Origin: Galaxea fascicularis
Taxonomy: Eukaryota > Cnidaria > Anthozoa > Scleractinia > Euphylliidae
DNA: 64,000 bases
Assembly: GCA_948470475.1 (NCBI GenBank)
Contig: OX419345.1
Span: 19,372,739-19,436,738 of the forward strand
Direction: 5' to 3'
Made by a program: the position numbers and the translations under genes
Shown: piece by piece, positions 1 through 15,000 of the stretch
Layout: each line of letters starts with the position of its first letter
How positions within the stretch are numbered: position 1 is the stretch's first letter
The notes under the pieces: generated by a model
Database searches by the model: none
What the model was told of the DNA's origin: nothing
The model's input: only the letters and a program-made list of their open reading frames with translations

Positions 1-3000
1 TATCTTATCGGTGAGTTGTTTTTAATGTACAGGGCCTGGTTGTTCGAAAGCCGATTAACGCTAATCTAAGATTAAAAATTAATCAAGTAGGTTATTTCTC
101 TATTCCCAAATGTTGTTCAATGCTAATATTCTAGATTAGATTTGGGGAAGTCAATCCTGAAAAACAGAAAGCAGCCGAAACAACTTTTGTCCAAAAGTGA
201 AAAACTGCAACCAAAGTTTACGCTAATCCTGGATTAGGTTAATCGGCTTTTGAACAACCGGGCCCAGTATAGCAATTTGGGCATCATACTTTAATCACAC
301 TGACCATTGTACAATGAACAGATAACTTTATCTAGTCCAGTGGACATTGTTATACTGTACTCTGTTGTTAAAGAGTTGTTTTTTGACCCTGTTCTTTGAC
401 TTTAACACATGCTTAACATGTTACAAAAAAAGAAAAAGATGTAGAACTATTAAAAGTCCCACCCCAAAAAATGTTAGCATGGCTAATCGAGTTACATGGG
501 AACAAAATAATGCTTGACAAAAACGTAAATTCCAATTCCAATTGAATAACTGTTGTTTAACTTTGCGTTTGGTTGTTATTAATTTCGTGAGGCAGGTTTA
601 TTTTACATTTGGGTTATAGTACATAAATCAGAGACAAAGCAAGGTGACATTTCAGTACTATAAATTGAGTTATCCAGCAAAACAGGGAAAAAAAAGAAAT
701 GATCAGATTTATCCGTTTGACAAGGAAACATACATACAGCTGTAAGGACGATCAAATTAATTTTTTTTCCTGTTCTTACTAACAGTCTTTCCCGTAAAAC
801 CGTGAACAGCAGAAATGTCTATGGAATGTTGTTGTGTTTCAAGTAAAAAGCCAATCACATGTGAGAAAACTAAACCGCAAACGTAATTAGGTTGTGGTTT
901 CATGTGGCTTCTGATTTGTCGCGAAACAATAAACATTCCAGAAATTTTTTCTGGTGTTCACAATTTTGCGGGAAAGACTGTAATTCTTGTGATCTCACTA
1001 ATGAAAGCACATGAAAAGTACAATATAATACATGTTTAGGTAATTAGTTTTCTGTATCCAATATGAAATTGACTTGCAGGTTTTGTAGAAGCTCTAGTGA
1101 ATAGCTTTGGGGATCATTCCATTCATCCAACAAGCTGTAAGTAGTTAGGACTCTCTTTTTATTGCCAAGAATCTATTCATACAAGTCCAAGCCCACAAGC
1201 CAATAATAATAAAGTGAATGTTTTGTTATTTTTTGGTCATTTTGGGTTCTACAAACAGAGTACCATTACTTTGAATTGCCACTAGTTTTGCAACAAGCTA
1301 TAATATTGTGGGGTCACCCTCGGTGTAAAAACTTGATGAGGTTTTCTTTGTTTTGTGAGGTATTGTTTTCCTGTACGCTATTGTTTAGAATGTTTTGTTG
1401 TCTTTGCTTTACGTCACTAGTGAGCTTCACAGGTTTTTATACCGAGGATGAGCCATATTGTGTGAGATAGTTTGCCTGTTCATTCATATTTTAAGTGGTC
1501 TTCATCAGCCGATTACTCTTATTACCTTCTCTAAAAAGCACACAAATCAAGTGTTTTTTGTAATATTGGCTGAAGAGTATTTTACATTAGCAAGGTGTCA
1601 TCCCCCCCCCTGCACCCCCTTCCCACAAAATGGCATTATTATCATTTTCGCCCGTGTTATCCTCAATGATATGTTTTGCTCTTGACTTAGTTATACATGA
1701 CGGCACTTGGTTGAGGTTTGCTTACGGATCTGTGGCCTTGTTCCTCTGCTTAATAGTTTGTCTTATTGGTGCAGGTAGTATTTTCTTTGTTTTAATGCAT
1801 GCTTAAAATCGTTATAATTTTGACAGTAATATTGTTGGTTGTGACTTGAATTTTACTGAAATTAGTTTAACCTACCCTAGCTTCACTTCATTTAGCTTAG
1901 CTTAGAAGGCCCCGTACTCACTAGGTTGAAACGATTTTGTTTGCCTCTGACAAAAATCTCGACAAATTCTGTCTCCACCAAATTTTGAATTTGCTACAGT
2001 CGCGTGCGTACTTTAAAACACCAAAATATTTGATAACCACAAGTGCGGGCTTCTACTGAATGTATAGAATCTAAAAAGTGATATCAGATTTCCCCGATTG
2101 ACATTTTCAGCCATTTTAACGCCTGCAAATTGTAAACTCTGACAGTTTTGACCCCTGACAAAAATTTGTCCTGCTCCAAGGCAGGACGATAGCGCTTCTG
2201 AAGTTTGGTACGGCTTGACAAAATTTTGGTAGGACGAAAAACACCGTTCGCACTTGCAGAAGGGAACTGATACCATATATTTTTGCAAAATAAACAAAAA
2301 TTCGCCTAGTGTGGGCGGGGCCTTAGCTTAGCTTAGCTTAGATGAAAGTAATGATGAAAGTAATTTGTCCCATAGTAGCGATTGATTGATAACGGTCATT
2401 AATGCAAGTGCGGCCGTAACACTACTAGAACAGAGACCTGAAAAGCTTAGCTTAGCTTAGCTGAAAGCTTAGCTAAGCTTAGCTTAGCTTACGGAATTTA
2501 CGGAATTCACCACCAAACAATAAATAGTACTTAAACAAAATTCAACAGGAAACACCAGATCACGACAGATAAGGTGAAGTTAAGATTACAACAACAATGA
2601 CAATTCGTGCATACAAATAGACAAACTTAACAATTTCAAAAAATACGTCAAGTAAACCATAAATGATAGGAAATCAGTATTTCTCATACAACTTGCAGTT
2701 AAGAATATATTTGTTAAAGGGTGGTTTTTGGAGGTTAGAATCCCTGTACGATGGTCAATTTACATTGTCAACTCTGTTGATAAAACCAAATTTTTAATAT
2801 ATCAGCTAGTTGAAGTGGCGAATACAATAGAAATTTGGTAAGTGGTAATGGACTGCAATTCAGAATAATCCAACAACAGTTTTACAGATGGCCGGTGGGT
2901 CATAATGTATTCCTTAAGTTAAGGAAAAAAACCTTCCAGACACTCTTAACGTTGTTGGTATGATACGGTTCAGCCCCTATGAAGCGGTCACCCTTGGGGA

Positions 3001-6000
3001 AATGAGGAGTGGCTGCTTCATAGAGGTAAAAAACAATGGAAGAACCCTCATCAGGACTTAGATTACTGGTCGCCTAATCGGAGGTGGCCGTTTAGGGTTT
3101 GACTGTATATGTTATTATTAATATGTATCTAATGCACTTCCATTCTCACACATATTATTTCCTAGGAATGTTTGCCAAGACGTCTTTCATAATTTTCCTT
3201 GTTGTTTTAACTGCCGTTACCTCTTCATTTGTAAGTCCCTCTCTTTACAAAATGTAAATAGGCGCGGTAGCATTGAAAAATAGCGCAACATAACCATTTG
3301 CTTTGCATGCCAAGCAGTCACGGTGCATTGTAGTGTTCCCTTAGTTTGACTACCGATGGGGAAAAATTCTGCACAAACTCTTGCCACGGACGAATGCAGG
3401 GACTCTTAAACTGTGTTGGACTCTGCACATCTATGACCAATTGCACGTTTAGTCTACCATTAGAAAAATTATTATTCAGATCGAAGATGGAGAATGTGGA
3501 AATTAGAGAAAAATCGATAGTTATGCTTCAACTCCCAGAAGTGATTATCACATAACTTCTTTCCACGATATCCATACATTGTCCAGCAGATAGGTGATGA
3601 GAATAGATAAGCAGTCAGAGGGTGTTACCTTTATATAACACTAAAATCGCTTAACTAATGTACACACTGTTTTTTCGGTGTTTTTGCCACTATATTGGTG
3701 AAACGTGCAAAGGTAAAATTGTAAAATTTAGAAACTGTTATTGCGCATGCGCAACATGCCCCAGGCCCCAACCGCGCTATAGAGAGAAAAATCCCTAAAA
3801 CTTGGAGAAAATTAGGTGTAGTTCCGATTTTTTTTTTGCCAATCAGAGATACTCCAGCCTTCTTTACAAGCCTATGTAAGCAATTGTTATTAACGTAAAT
3901 AAATGCAGTGATAATGACGAAATCGTATGAATTTGCGTGCTTATGACGTCATAAATCTCACAATAACGCGAATTTAAAAAAATCGACACGTAAAGCTTTT
4001 GGACCTTGGCGATCGTTAACCATTTGTACCATTTTCGATATCCAGAAGTGTACGCCACTCGAGCTTTAGGCTTTTTTTTTCTTTTCTGGTCACGTGACTT
4101 ACCAAATATGGTTGTGACACGAAAATCTTGAAAACCTTTTTGAGGGCCTGATTACATGAGCCGGGCTGGTTTGAGTTTGCCGGGATCTCGGCATGTTTGT
4201 TAAACGCAACAAAAATCAACTTCGCGATTACATGTGAACCGGGCCAGCCCACACCGAAGCAGCCCGGCTAACCGGGCCAGCCCGCCTCATGTAATCAGGC
4301 CCTGAGTGTAAAAACATAGCCAGCCAGCTTACCTGTGCAAGTTAGGGTTTCCAAGATAGAAGGGTTGGGAACTTTCCATAGCAACAATTTTAGCTAATTT
4401 TGTAGTTAAGTTAGTTCCCCCTTAACTACAGAGATTTAAGTAAATCTTACGAACTTCCCTTTGACGGTCCGTACTGGAAGTTACGGATCGTCATGCGTTA
4501 TTCCCACTGATTTGTGGCCCAAGCGCGAACAAAAACTTGGTCTGTAACTTACAGCAGGGATCTCGAACTCGGTTAAGGAAGAGCTAGAGTCGAATCTCCT
4601 GTAAGCGGACACCCCTGGGACCAAGGGTAAGTGTCCGCTTACGAGAGGTGTCCGCCTACAGAAGGGTGAAAAAAATGCACTGGAGGGCATATAATGCACC
4701 AGAACAAGTGTTATAAAGCTTTAAGACCACATGTAACTGTATTATCCATAAAAGGGTTGTTGGATGTTGCTTTTCTGTTATACATACATAAATTTGACAC
4801 CAATTTAAACACTATGGGTCAATATGCACTTTACTGTTCAGACCTATTTCGTCGGAATTTTTCTTGATGTATTGTTCATTGTGCGCTTATGGGAGGTTAT
4901 TTTACACCCTGCGGACCCCAAATACGTGTCCGTGTCCGCTTACGAGAGGTGTTCGCTTAAGGGAGGTTAAAAATGTAGTGTTTGAGAGGAGAAATCGCCG
5001 GGACCGCGGTTTGGTGTTCGCTAATGGCAGGCGTCCGCTTACGAAAGGTGTCCGTTAGTGGAGGTTTGACTGTATATACAGGCCATTTTTTTGTTTATTT
5101 TACATACTTAATCAAGTTCCTTGGTTTACGTACTTGTTTGTATTAACAGGTTAGTTTCTTCATTGTACGTGGGAACGACAATTTCCCTCCTGGAGCAGGG
5201 AACTCGATGTATAAGGTAATTTGTTGTTGCGTCAGTCAGGTTTTTTTTCTTCGTTATGCATGGACGTAAAAGTATTGGTTATAAGGAAAGAAAATAGAGG
5301 CGATACGTGGGTTGCTTATGGCTGGCATCAAATGGCAGTTAACATTTAAATCGACCTCTGGGCTTTCTTGGCTCTAGAAAGCAGTTTTTCCGCAAGTATT
5401 TGTTTGATATGATGTTAAAATTATACAACTGTCGCCACTTTGAACCTTATCACTCCCTTATCCAATTCATATTACCCTCAGCACAACATAACTTTCCTGC
5501 ATCCTCAGGTTTGTCTTCCCCCTTTTTTCTAGAATTCGAATGAGACGTTCTCTTACACAGGTTGGAGTTCTGTTACGGTTAAAGAAAATCTGTGGGTAAG
5601 TGACTTAATCAAGTGGCTATAATGTAGCTTTATGAACTGGATAGGGCTGCACCTTTTTGAAACCTCTAATTTCATTCGATCTTCGAAGGGTGCTGCTCTA
5701 TTGTTTTGGGGTTAAGTGCCATTGTTTTGACTGTATGTTTATAGTTTTTTCAACCAATTTTGTGTGATCTTGGAAATGGTGCAGGGCTGCCCTAAGAACT
5801 GTTCGAGCTGATTTCATTAAATTCTCTCAAACTCTGTAGTGTTATAACAAGGATGGTGCTAACAGTAATTTTATCCCTGGGAATGGCGTTCTGAGGGAAT
5901 TGGGTTATTTTTCATTATTTCGGCCACGTACTGCATCCCTTTGGCGTGAATGGCTGAATCATCTTGAACAGACACAATGTTGAGAAACTCCCTGCCATAT

Positions 6001-9000
6001 TAAGATTTCAAATATTAAAACAAGCGTGAATGTCAAACATTTATTTATTTATCAATTTGGGCGTCGGTCAGACTAGAATAACAGGACTGACGACTCTTTC
6101 CAGGTTAATTGTTTAGTTTCGTTGAAAGAAACCGACTTCCACTTCGTCAGTTCTGATATATGCATCACTTAATTTTGAAGCCTAATTTTACTGAGGACTA
6201 CACAACTGAGAAACGGCAAGATTCCCTGTTGGTCTTTGGAGTCCTGTTCAATGGAGTAACTGGCATAATGGGTATCAATTTTTTTTTCCATTTGTTGTCT
6301 TTGATAGTAAGATGGTAGAGATCCTTCAGTGCTCGACCTTAGCGGGAGTCAGTAGATTAGTTTGGGCGAATGAAATTTGAGAACCACAAGCCACTGGGCT
6401 ATATACTTGTAATAGAAGAGTTTTGGAGATAGTATTGTCGAAGAGAAATTCAACCGGTTTTGCGTTACGTGGATCCCGAAACAAAAATGATAAAAATTCT
6501 CCGATACAAGCTCGGTAATCGCCATATTAGTCTTGAGAGGCGATCATTAAAAAGTTATGGTCAAGCACAGGGTGTTACTTCTGATTTACTTATTTTCTCA
6601 CTTTTTCTGTAGATTTAAACTCTTTTTAGCATATCCTTCTGTCCGTCAGTTCGGTTTTAGTCCATCTTCTTGTTACCTTTTGGTTATTTCTTTTAGCTTT
6701 GGTCGTTTTGTCCCGCCCTGATTAGCTTTGTAGCTATTTGCGTAACAAACTGTTGTTTTATTGTAAAGAAATTGCAATTGTAATAAAGTAGTTGAAATGT
6801 GAATAGCAGAGAATGTCGGTTTATGTTCGTTTGTTTGGTCTCTTTTGTTTACTTAGTACTAATGTTTGTTCGTGACCTCCGTATAGCTGGCGCCAACATT
6901 TCTGGGGACCTGAAAAAACCTGGTTATGCCATCCCATTTGGCACATTGGCAGCAGGTCTATTTACGTTCGTGATATACATTCTTTTAGGTGAGATGCTTG
7001 AATACCTATATACGTAAAACGAGCAAGAAGCGCCTTGCTTAACCCAGGGACTTAATTTAATTTTAAAGCTCTCGATGTCTGAAGATCACATACCCATGGT
7101 TTAAACTTTTGAGATGATGATAATAGCATATGGGACATCTTTGATGATTCTATGGGGGAAATGCAGAGTTTCGAGATGGCGGACATAGGGATATACGACG
7201 CAATCTGTACGCTATATGACCTCACATAGATAAGCTACCACGTCAAGTACAATCTGACCTTTTGTAATATTACAATTCCATTCGCGTGCTTTTGAATGTT
7301 TAAACTGCTTTAGATAATATCGGAATCCATCGTAACATAAAATCCAAGATGGCGGATTTAGCAATTGTATCGATGTTCGAAGTTAGCACCCCCGCGCTTT
7401 TTGACCAACAACTGTATGCTTGAGTTTGATGTATTCGATATATTTGATGATTTTGTGCCGTTATAAAAAACCCAAGATGGCGGATTTGGGAATGTATGAT
7501 GTAACCTCTTCATAAAATGACCTTAGATTCTTGATGTGAAATTTAAACCCCTCCTCTAACATTTCGTGCTTACGAGTAAAGGACTGGAATTTGTTTTGGG
7601 ATCATTTACGTGAGATTTATTTGAAACTTGCAAAAGTTGTATGTGAAGTTTCTGGTTAAAGTTGAGAGGTGAAACTTCCTTACAACCTTGCATGCTTACA
7701 AACGTTTATGTTAGCTATTACCACCATTTTTTTAACAACTTTTCATGATTGTAAAAGCTTTACATGATTTTGATACGCTGTTACGAGATCAGTTGCTTGT
7801 GCGCGATTTCCCATTTTTTGACACTTGTAGGACAAAATCATTTTGTTTTTCATTTTTGTGTTTGCCTGTATTTTTTCACCAGTAATTTTCACCAGTGCTA
7901 CTTGTTCAGCGAAATTACTGAAAAACAACTACAACTATATTCAGGTGAATTGTTTTCTTTCCGGAGCGTTTTATATTTTGTAATTCCTTCACCACTGAAA
8001 CACGTTTAGCCACTAAATAAGGTCCCCTGTTATGTGATGTTGATAGAAATAAGTGTTTTAAAGTTTCTAGATCTTTAAATCGTAACTGTACCATGGCCAG
8101 AAATTCCGGACATTTGAGCCCACGCAGTGGCACGCGGTTTGTAATGATGCCCGTTGTAACCCGGGTTGTAATGAGGTCCGTTGTAACCCAGGTTGTAATG
8201 AGGTCAGTTGTAACCCGGGTTGTAATGAGGTCCGTTGTAACCCAGGTTGTAGTGAGGTCCGTTGTAACCCAGGTTGTAATGAGGTCAGTTGTAACCCGGG
8301 TTCTAATGGGGTCCGTTGTAACCCGGGTTGTAATGAGGTCCGTTGTAACCCAGGCTGTAGTGAGGTCCGTTGTAACCCGGGTTGTAATGAGGTCCGTTGT
8401 AACCCAGGTTGTAATGAGGTCAGTTGTAACCCGGGTTGTAATGAGGTCCGTTGTAATGCTGGTTTGTAATAAGGTCCGTTGTAACCCAGGTTGTAATGAG
8501 GTCCGTTGTAACCCGGGTTGTAATGAGGTCCGTTGTAACCCGGGTTGCAGTGAGGTCCGTTGTAACCCGGGTTGTAATGAGGTCCGTTGTAACCCAGGTT
8601 GTAATGAGGTCAGTTGTAACCCAGGTTGTAATGAGGTCTGTTGTAACCCAGGTTGTAATGAGGTCAGTTGTAACCCGGGTTGTAATGAGGTCCGTTGTAA
8701 CCCGGGTTGTAATGAGGTCAGTTGTAACCCGGGTTGTAATGAGGTCCGTTGTAATGCTGGTTTGTAATGAGGTCCGTTGTAACCCGGGTTGTAATGAGGT
8801 CCCGCGTTGTAACCCGGGTTGTAATGACGTCTGTTGTAACCCGGGTTGTAACGAGGTCAGTTGTAACCCAGGTTGTAATGAGGTCCGTTGTAACCCGGGT
8901 TATAATAAAGTCTGTTGTAACCCAGGTTGTAATGAGGTCCGTTGTAACCCGGGTTGTAATAAGGTCCGTTGTAACCCGGGTTGTAATGAGGTTCGTAGCT

Positions 9001-12000
9001 TGATGAGCAGTATACTCAAAAAGTATATGCAAGTAGTCTGCTGGAGTATTGTGGCGTAAGTCAGGTAGTCTGAAAACCAGTTTGTTGCTATTATCAGCTA
9101 ATCAAATGGCTCTGCAGCGTGTGTTTGCATTGGTTTTCTTCCCCCGCGTTTGTACTTGAACAGGTAATAAACAAAGTTGAGTGGTTGGTTACTGTCGGAG
9201 CATTTGCGGCAACTCTTTCTGCTGCTCTAAGCTGCCTTATAGGTGAGTGCAATGCAATAAATGACCCAAAGAACTGGAATTGTGATGGTATGTATACTGG
9301 AGTATAGCACGCATTCTAATAAATTGGTTCAACAAATCAATCCAGAGAATGGCAACTTCAGTTTTTGTGCCGTTTCGTCCAGTCTCAAAACTTTCAAATT
9401 TGCAACGTTTGGCCGTTCCCACGCACTGTTGCCATGGATCCTTTATAGGTACTACTGTGGAGTACTATTTGGGATTAATTGTACTGCTCCCGACCAATCA
9501 GAATTGAGTGATGTTTAGTGTACTATAATGCTCGTAAATCTTACTATGGGAAGCCAATAGTGCCAGCGATGCCACTAGTGAGGAACTAAGTGAGTACAAC
9601 ATATGCATGCGTTTTGTGGGATGGTGTGTACTAACTCTCAGTGGATTTCAACAGACATCACCTTTTACTTGTCTGTTTGACACACCACTTTTGATTTTAA
9701 ACCCATGCTTTTCAAAAATATTTTGCAGGTGCCTCACGAATTTTACAAGCTCTTGCCAAAGATGATCTGTTAGGTATACATAAATAGCCTGCGAGTAAAC
9801 TCCCCATTTGGGTTTCGTGCGAGATTTATTTTGCGATCCGCGTTTTGCTCACCACTCGAATCCTCCGCTCGCACGCGGAAATAAATCTCGCGTGAAACCC
9901 CAACGGAGAGCTTGCTCGCAGGCTATACCATAAATGGAAAAGTGGGGGTGAGGGTGTGTTTAGTCAGAAGTGGTAACTGTTCCACTTAAAGATTCACTTT
10001 TTACATAGTAGCCAAAATTATATAGGCCTGGGTTGTGGCTGTAAGTAGCTATCCTTGGCAGACACAGTTAAAACCATTTGTTTTGTTTGTTTGTTTTGCC
10101 TTTTGCTACATTCCTGTAACAAAGTATGGTTGAAGCACCGTTCTATTACTTGTTTTCTTAAATATCATGAAGTAATCATGAAGTTCCTAGCACGCTATTT
10201 GACGGAATTGCTTGTTATAACCTTTAACTTTGTCAGGCTGTTTCGTCAAATCTGTTTTCTCTGTGATACTTTTTTATGTTTTTAAGGTGTAGTGCTTCGT
10301 CCATTTGGCAAAGTTACTCAGAGAAATCGAGAACCTTTGAGAGCTGTCCTCATATCATGGCTCCTCGTTCAGGTTTGTAAAAAAAAAAACAATATCTGCA
10401 CAAAATGGGTTATAAACTGTTGTTCAAAGGGAAAAATTGTCATTGATTTGGGGCAGGGGCGGATCCAGGATTTTTTTAGGAGGGGGTGCACCACTAAGGA
10501 ATGGCGTAACTGACTTGTGACCGGATGGCATAATTTTTTGCAGAATACCAGTTGTATTAGAAAGCTGAAGGTCATCTCAGAGGGGGGGGGGTACGCACCC
10601 CCTGCACCCTCCCCCTAGATCCGCCCCGGTGGGGGAGCTAAAAATATCGTTACCCAGCTATACCACTCTGTCTGAATAACGTAGCTAGTCTAACCAACAC
10701 CAAATCTTTTTGGTATTTCGTTTTTCTCCGTTAGATTGTACTCTTAATTGGAAACTTAAATAAGGTGGCTTTACTGGTCAGCATGTTCTTTCTGCTGTCA
10801 TATGGTATTACCAACATGGCTTGTTTTGCGCTCAAAGTCGCATCGGCACCAAATTTCAGGTAATCTTCAATACATACAGTGTACTAAACATATTTTGAAT
10901 ATACCTGCTGTATACTCACCAAAAGTAAATAAAATCGTTACAACCATTTTTCATAAAATATTTGCAGATGGATGAAGTGTAATGTATCTGAACTGTGGAT
11001 GAAAGATTTATATTATGAGAAGTAATTTGTTCGTAGCTTAAGCGATAATCCGTGAGATTATGGGCCCTATTTCTGCTAGGGAATTTGTTCTCGAAGTGAG
11101 ACTGAGGTATTTAGAATTGCTTTTTGTGCAAAAAGAAGACCTCAAAGAAAATTGCGCGAGGAGGTGACAAAGTGCACTTTGGAGAACAAAAGTCGTCTTT
11201 TGCAAAAAGTTAATATTTGAGATCCGCTCTCAAAGACATGGCGTGGTAGATAATCGTCTGAAAACACATTGCACGTTGTTATGACTGATTGTCTTTCCAC
11301 TTATGATGTGTTCCTTTGTTTTCGTCAGGCCAACATTTCAGTATTTCTCTTGGCAAACAGGTCAGTGATGTTAAGACTTGTTGGCACGTAAATATTCCTG
11401 TTTTATCGTGACATGCCTACTTACCAAGATACACCTCTAACCTCTAACCCGGCGCAATGTCAGGTCTTTTCAGTTTACGTTTTCGTTAATAGCGTAATAG
11501 TTCCCGCGTTGTATTTGTCGTCTTCCAGTTACAGTTATTTATCTTGTAACATATTTCTAACTTAGTCAACGTGGCAAATTCGTTTTGTAAGATTATTTTA
11601 CCTTTTGATGGAAAACGCAAGTCACAGACTGTTGGTATGGGTTGGTACTTTCAGTATTTCCTATCATTGAGACTGTTACGATTTCGAGAAACAATATTTA
11701 TTTTCATTGCGCTTTGAACAGTCATTAGACACGTTACTGCCCCAGTTATGATAACTGGGGTTCAAAATGTACGTTAAGATAGTATGAAAAACTTCAAATA
11801 TCATTATGATATGTTTTTACTGTGCGAATACAGAAACCGAGAACACTTTGATATGATTTTGACATTTCCCATTGTACAGCAACCAATCAGAAGCGACATT
11901 TTCCCGCGCGTGATTGGCTTTTCATGTAAAACAATAACATTCCATTAACATTTCCAGTGTTTACGTGTCCGAATTTTTTGAGTAAAATGATAAACAGATT

Positions 12001-15000
12001 CCATTGAAACTTATCACAAATTTTCCTTTTTATGTTCTTAAAAAGAGTCATTGTGTTTGTGATTTGTTCCCTGGATGGTTGACATAATTTCGAAGTTAAT
12101 TAATTGCAAACGTGATGTCTTTTCTTTTCGTTTGATTATAGCGCTTCTTGGCACTGTATTATGTTTCCTGATCATGTTTCTGATAGATTACAAGTATGCC
12201 GCCCTAGCAGTGGGTAAGCCACTGTAAAATACCTCTACAGCTCCTCTGCCATTGGGCATTGGTATAACTAACGATCTTCTTCTAGCAAACGCCACATGGA
12301 CATTAGTTGAAATCAATTTTGATCCACGCTGTATCAAAAATTTGTGCTCGGAGTGGTGGTGATGAAATGAGTGATGAATGAAATCTTTTTTGAGCCGTTC
12401 ACTCGATTGGATGGCTGTATCAAAACTTGTTACGTATCACATTCTTTGGCAGGAAACAACCGTCCAACATGATGGTAATGTACCTTTGATGTTTGTGTGA
12501 CAAACTACCAGCATTCCTTTGTTGTTAAGTTTATTGAAAACAGTTAAGTTCCCAAATTCCATTGAGAAAAATGCTCTTAAGCAACTTATAAGAGAGTGCT
12601 TCTTAAGATTTTGAATTTAAATAGTCAACGTAACATTTTGGTTATAATTTAAATAGTTTTTCTCCGAAGTAATAAGGATATGCTCTTGATCAGCTCGAGT
12701 TCTTTGTAAATAATTTTTGTAATTTGCACTGTTATTTTTTATTAAAACATTTTGTGTACCCTTCATCATACATTTTCAAGTGCCTTAACCTAATTCCCAA
12801 CTTTGTTGCATTTTTTTACATGGCTTTTTGGTATTCTTTACGAAGAACGACATTTAGCGAGACTTAACAAACCAGACGATAATACATAAATAGATTAACT
12901 TTAGGTAAATACTTACGTTGGGTTGGTAAGACTATGTTTGTGCTTGAACCACAGTGACGTGCTGAAGCATTGTTGTTGTCCACTTATTTCAGCGGTAATG
13001 GTGATTTTGTTTGTGGTGATTTCTCTTCGCACGCCCCCCACTCCGTGGGGAGATGTCTCACAGGCTTTAATATACCATCAGGTGAACCTTGACTTGTGTA
13101 ATAAATAGAAAATCACAAATCTAAAGAAAAGAGCAGGCTACTGTTGCTTCATACGAAATGACTCCTAGATATGGCCTCTTTAATTTACTTTAAGTATTAT
13201 TATTATTGTTATTATATTTTTTTTGCAAAACAGAGTGCTCGTTAGCGCACTTAACGTGGTGGATTCCATTATCGATGCGGAGTTTTTTTCTACACTTCTT
13301 GCAATTCATTCTAAAGTGTCTTATCCCCTTTTGCTGTTTATATTTTTAGGTCAGAAAGTACCTTCTCCGATTAGACTTACGAAAGGACCATGTTAAGTTT
13401 TGGAGACCTCAGGTACTGAACACTCTTCACCTCTTTTTGCGGGTCCTGTTTCACGAGACAGAAGTAGAATTTTCAAATATCAGTTTTAGTATTAAAATAC
13501 GGCAAGTCACAAAACAGCCTTAACGTTCTTTGAGCAGAACGTGCGAGAGGAAGCATCAAACTGAGTGGAATCTTCTGACAACGATTCCTAGAATCCAAGC
13601 GTAGGACCAGTTTGTGAGAGACGGCCTTCACGACTCTTAATGTTTCGTGATAATTCGGATCCAGAAGGAATGCCCGTGTGCAATATAAAATTTTTGCAAA
13701 TTTTCTGAAGAGACCTTCTTCTGCTTTTCAAGGAAGCATGTGGTAAAAAATTGTAGCATTCAGCTCAGAATGTTCGCGTGTCTTCAGTAAAGTCTCGTCT
13801 TTGATAAGTGAGGTGACTCCAAAATTAATCTCTTTCTGATAAGCAATTGTATATTTAAAAAGAATTCTCTAATAAATTATTGTAGATGTTCGTCGCAAAT
13901 GTGACAAAGATCAGCGCGTTGGAATCAGAAAATTTCACCAAAAACTTCCCTTCCCTTTCAAGTTAATGAAATCGTCGTTTTTCTCTCCTTTAAAGGTGTT
14001 GTTACTGGTGTCAAATCCCCGTTCAAGTTATCCCTTAATAGATTTCGTTAATGACATCAAGAAGGTAGGTAACTTGTCTGATAACACACAATCCTCAGTA
14101 AGCTGCAACAATAAGTAAGGAATTTTACTTTATAGTGCGCACATTACTAATGAAATACTTTTCTGAACAAAATATTTGAAAATACTGGTTGGAAATTTAC
14201 TTCTCTTTGTCTGTGTCGTTTCATTTATTTCTTTTTCTTTTTTGCCAGGGTGGCCTGTACATTCTGGGCCATGTTCAGCAAGACGAATTTAATGCACATG
14301 TAAGGATTTTGGTTGCCTCTTTGTTTGACGAAGTGTTTAAGTGTTTTGATAGCAGTCGAGAAATTTGTAAGTAGTATAGGGCGCATCAAAGTATCCTCTT
14401 TTTTGCGGTGGAATCTCAAACTTGGCCACTGTTAATAGACAGGGATTCCAACCAATCCCTTACCCAAACTTTTCTGCTGTTACCAAACAGGGATTCCAAC
14501 CAATCCCTAGCTGTGTAGTAACAGCAGACACGTTTGGGTAAGCCAACTGTTTCCATTGCATGAAGGTATACGCGTGGCTTACAAGAGAACAAAAAAGAAA
14601 GGTCATTGACCAATCAGAGTAAGGGATTTCAGAGCGAGGGTTATCATCTGACCTTCTTTGAGTCTGCGCAGTCACCGTGACGGAACACGTGGGGGGTTAA
14701 GGTGATGGTACACGCGTGGGATTATTGTTCGGTGCTCTTACTGAGATGCTTAGTCATCGGTATTAATGTAGTCCACCGCAAAGTAATGAGATTCCACCTC
14801 AAAAAAGAGGATAATTCGTGCGCCCTATACTTCTTTTGTACACGTAGACAAAAATTTGATCGATTGACTGACTGACTGACTGACTGACTGACTGACTGAC
14901 TGACTGACTGATCGATCGATCGATCGATCGATCGATCGATTGATTGATTGATTGACTGATTGATTGATTGATTGATTAATTAATTGATTGATTTTGCTTT

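Noticed and set aside
8137..8995. CRISPR-like array
   Set aside because: Units are contiguous with no unique spacers; this is a tandem minisatellite in eukaryotic DNA.
8093..9059. Long forward and reverse ORFs (up to 224 codons) with [10 protein letters not shown] or [14 protein letters not shown] repeats
   Set aside because: They are frames through the 27-bp minisatellite; the unit is a multiple of three, all lie within an SLC12A9 intron, and there are no codon or splice features of a gene.
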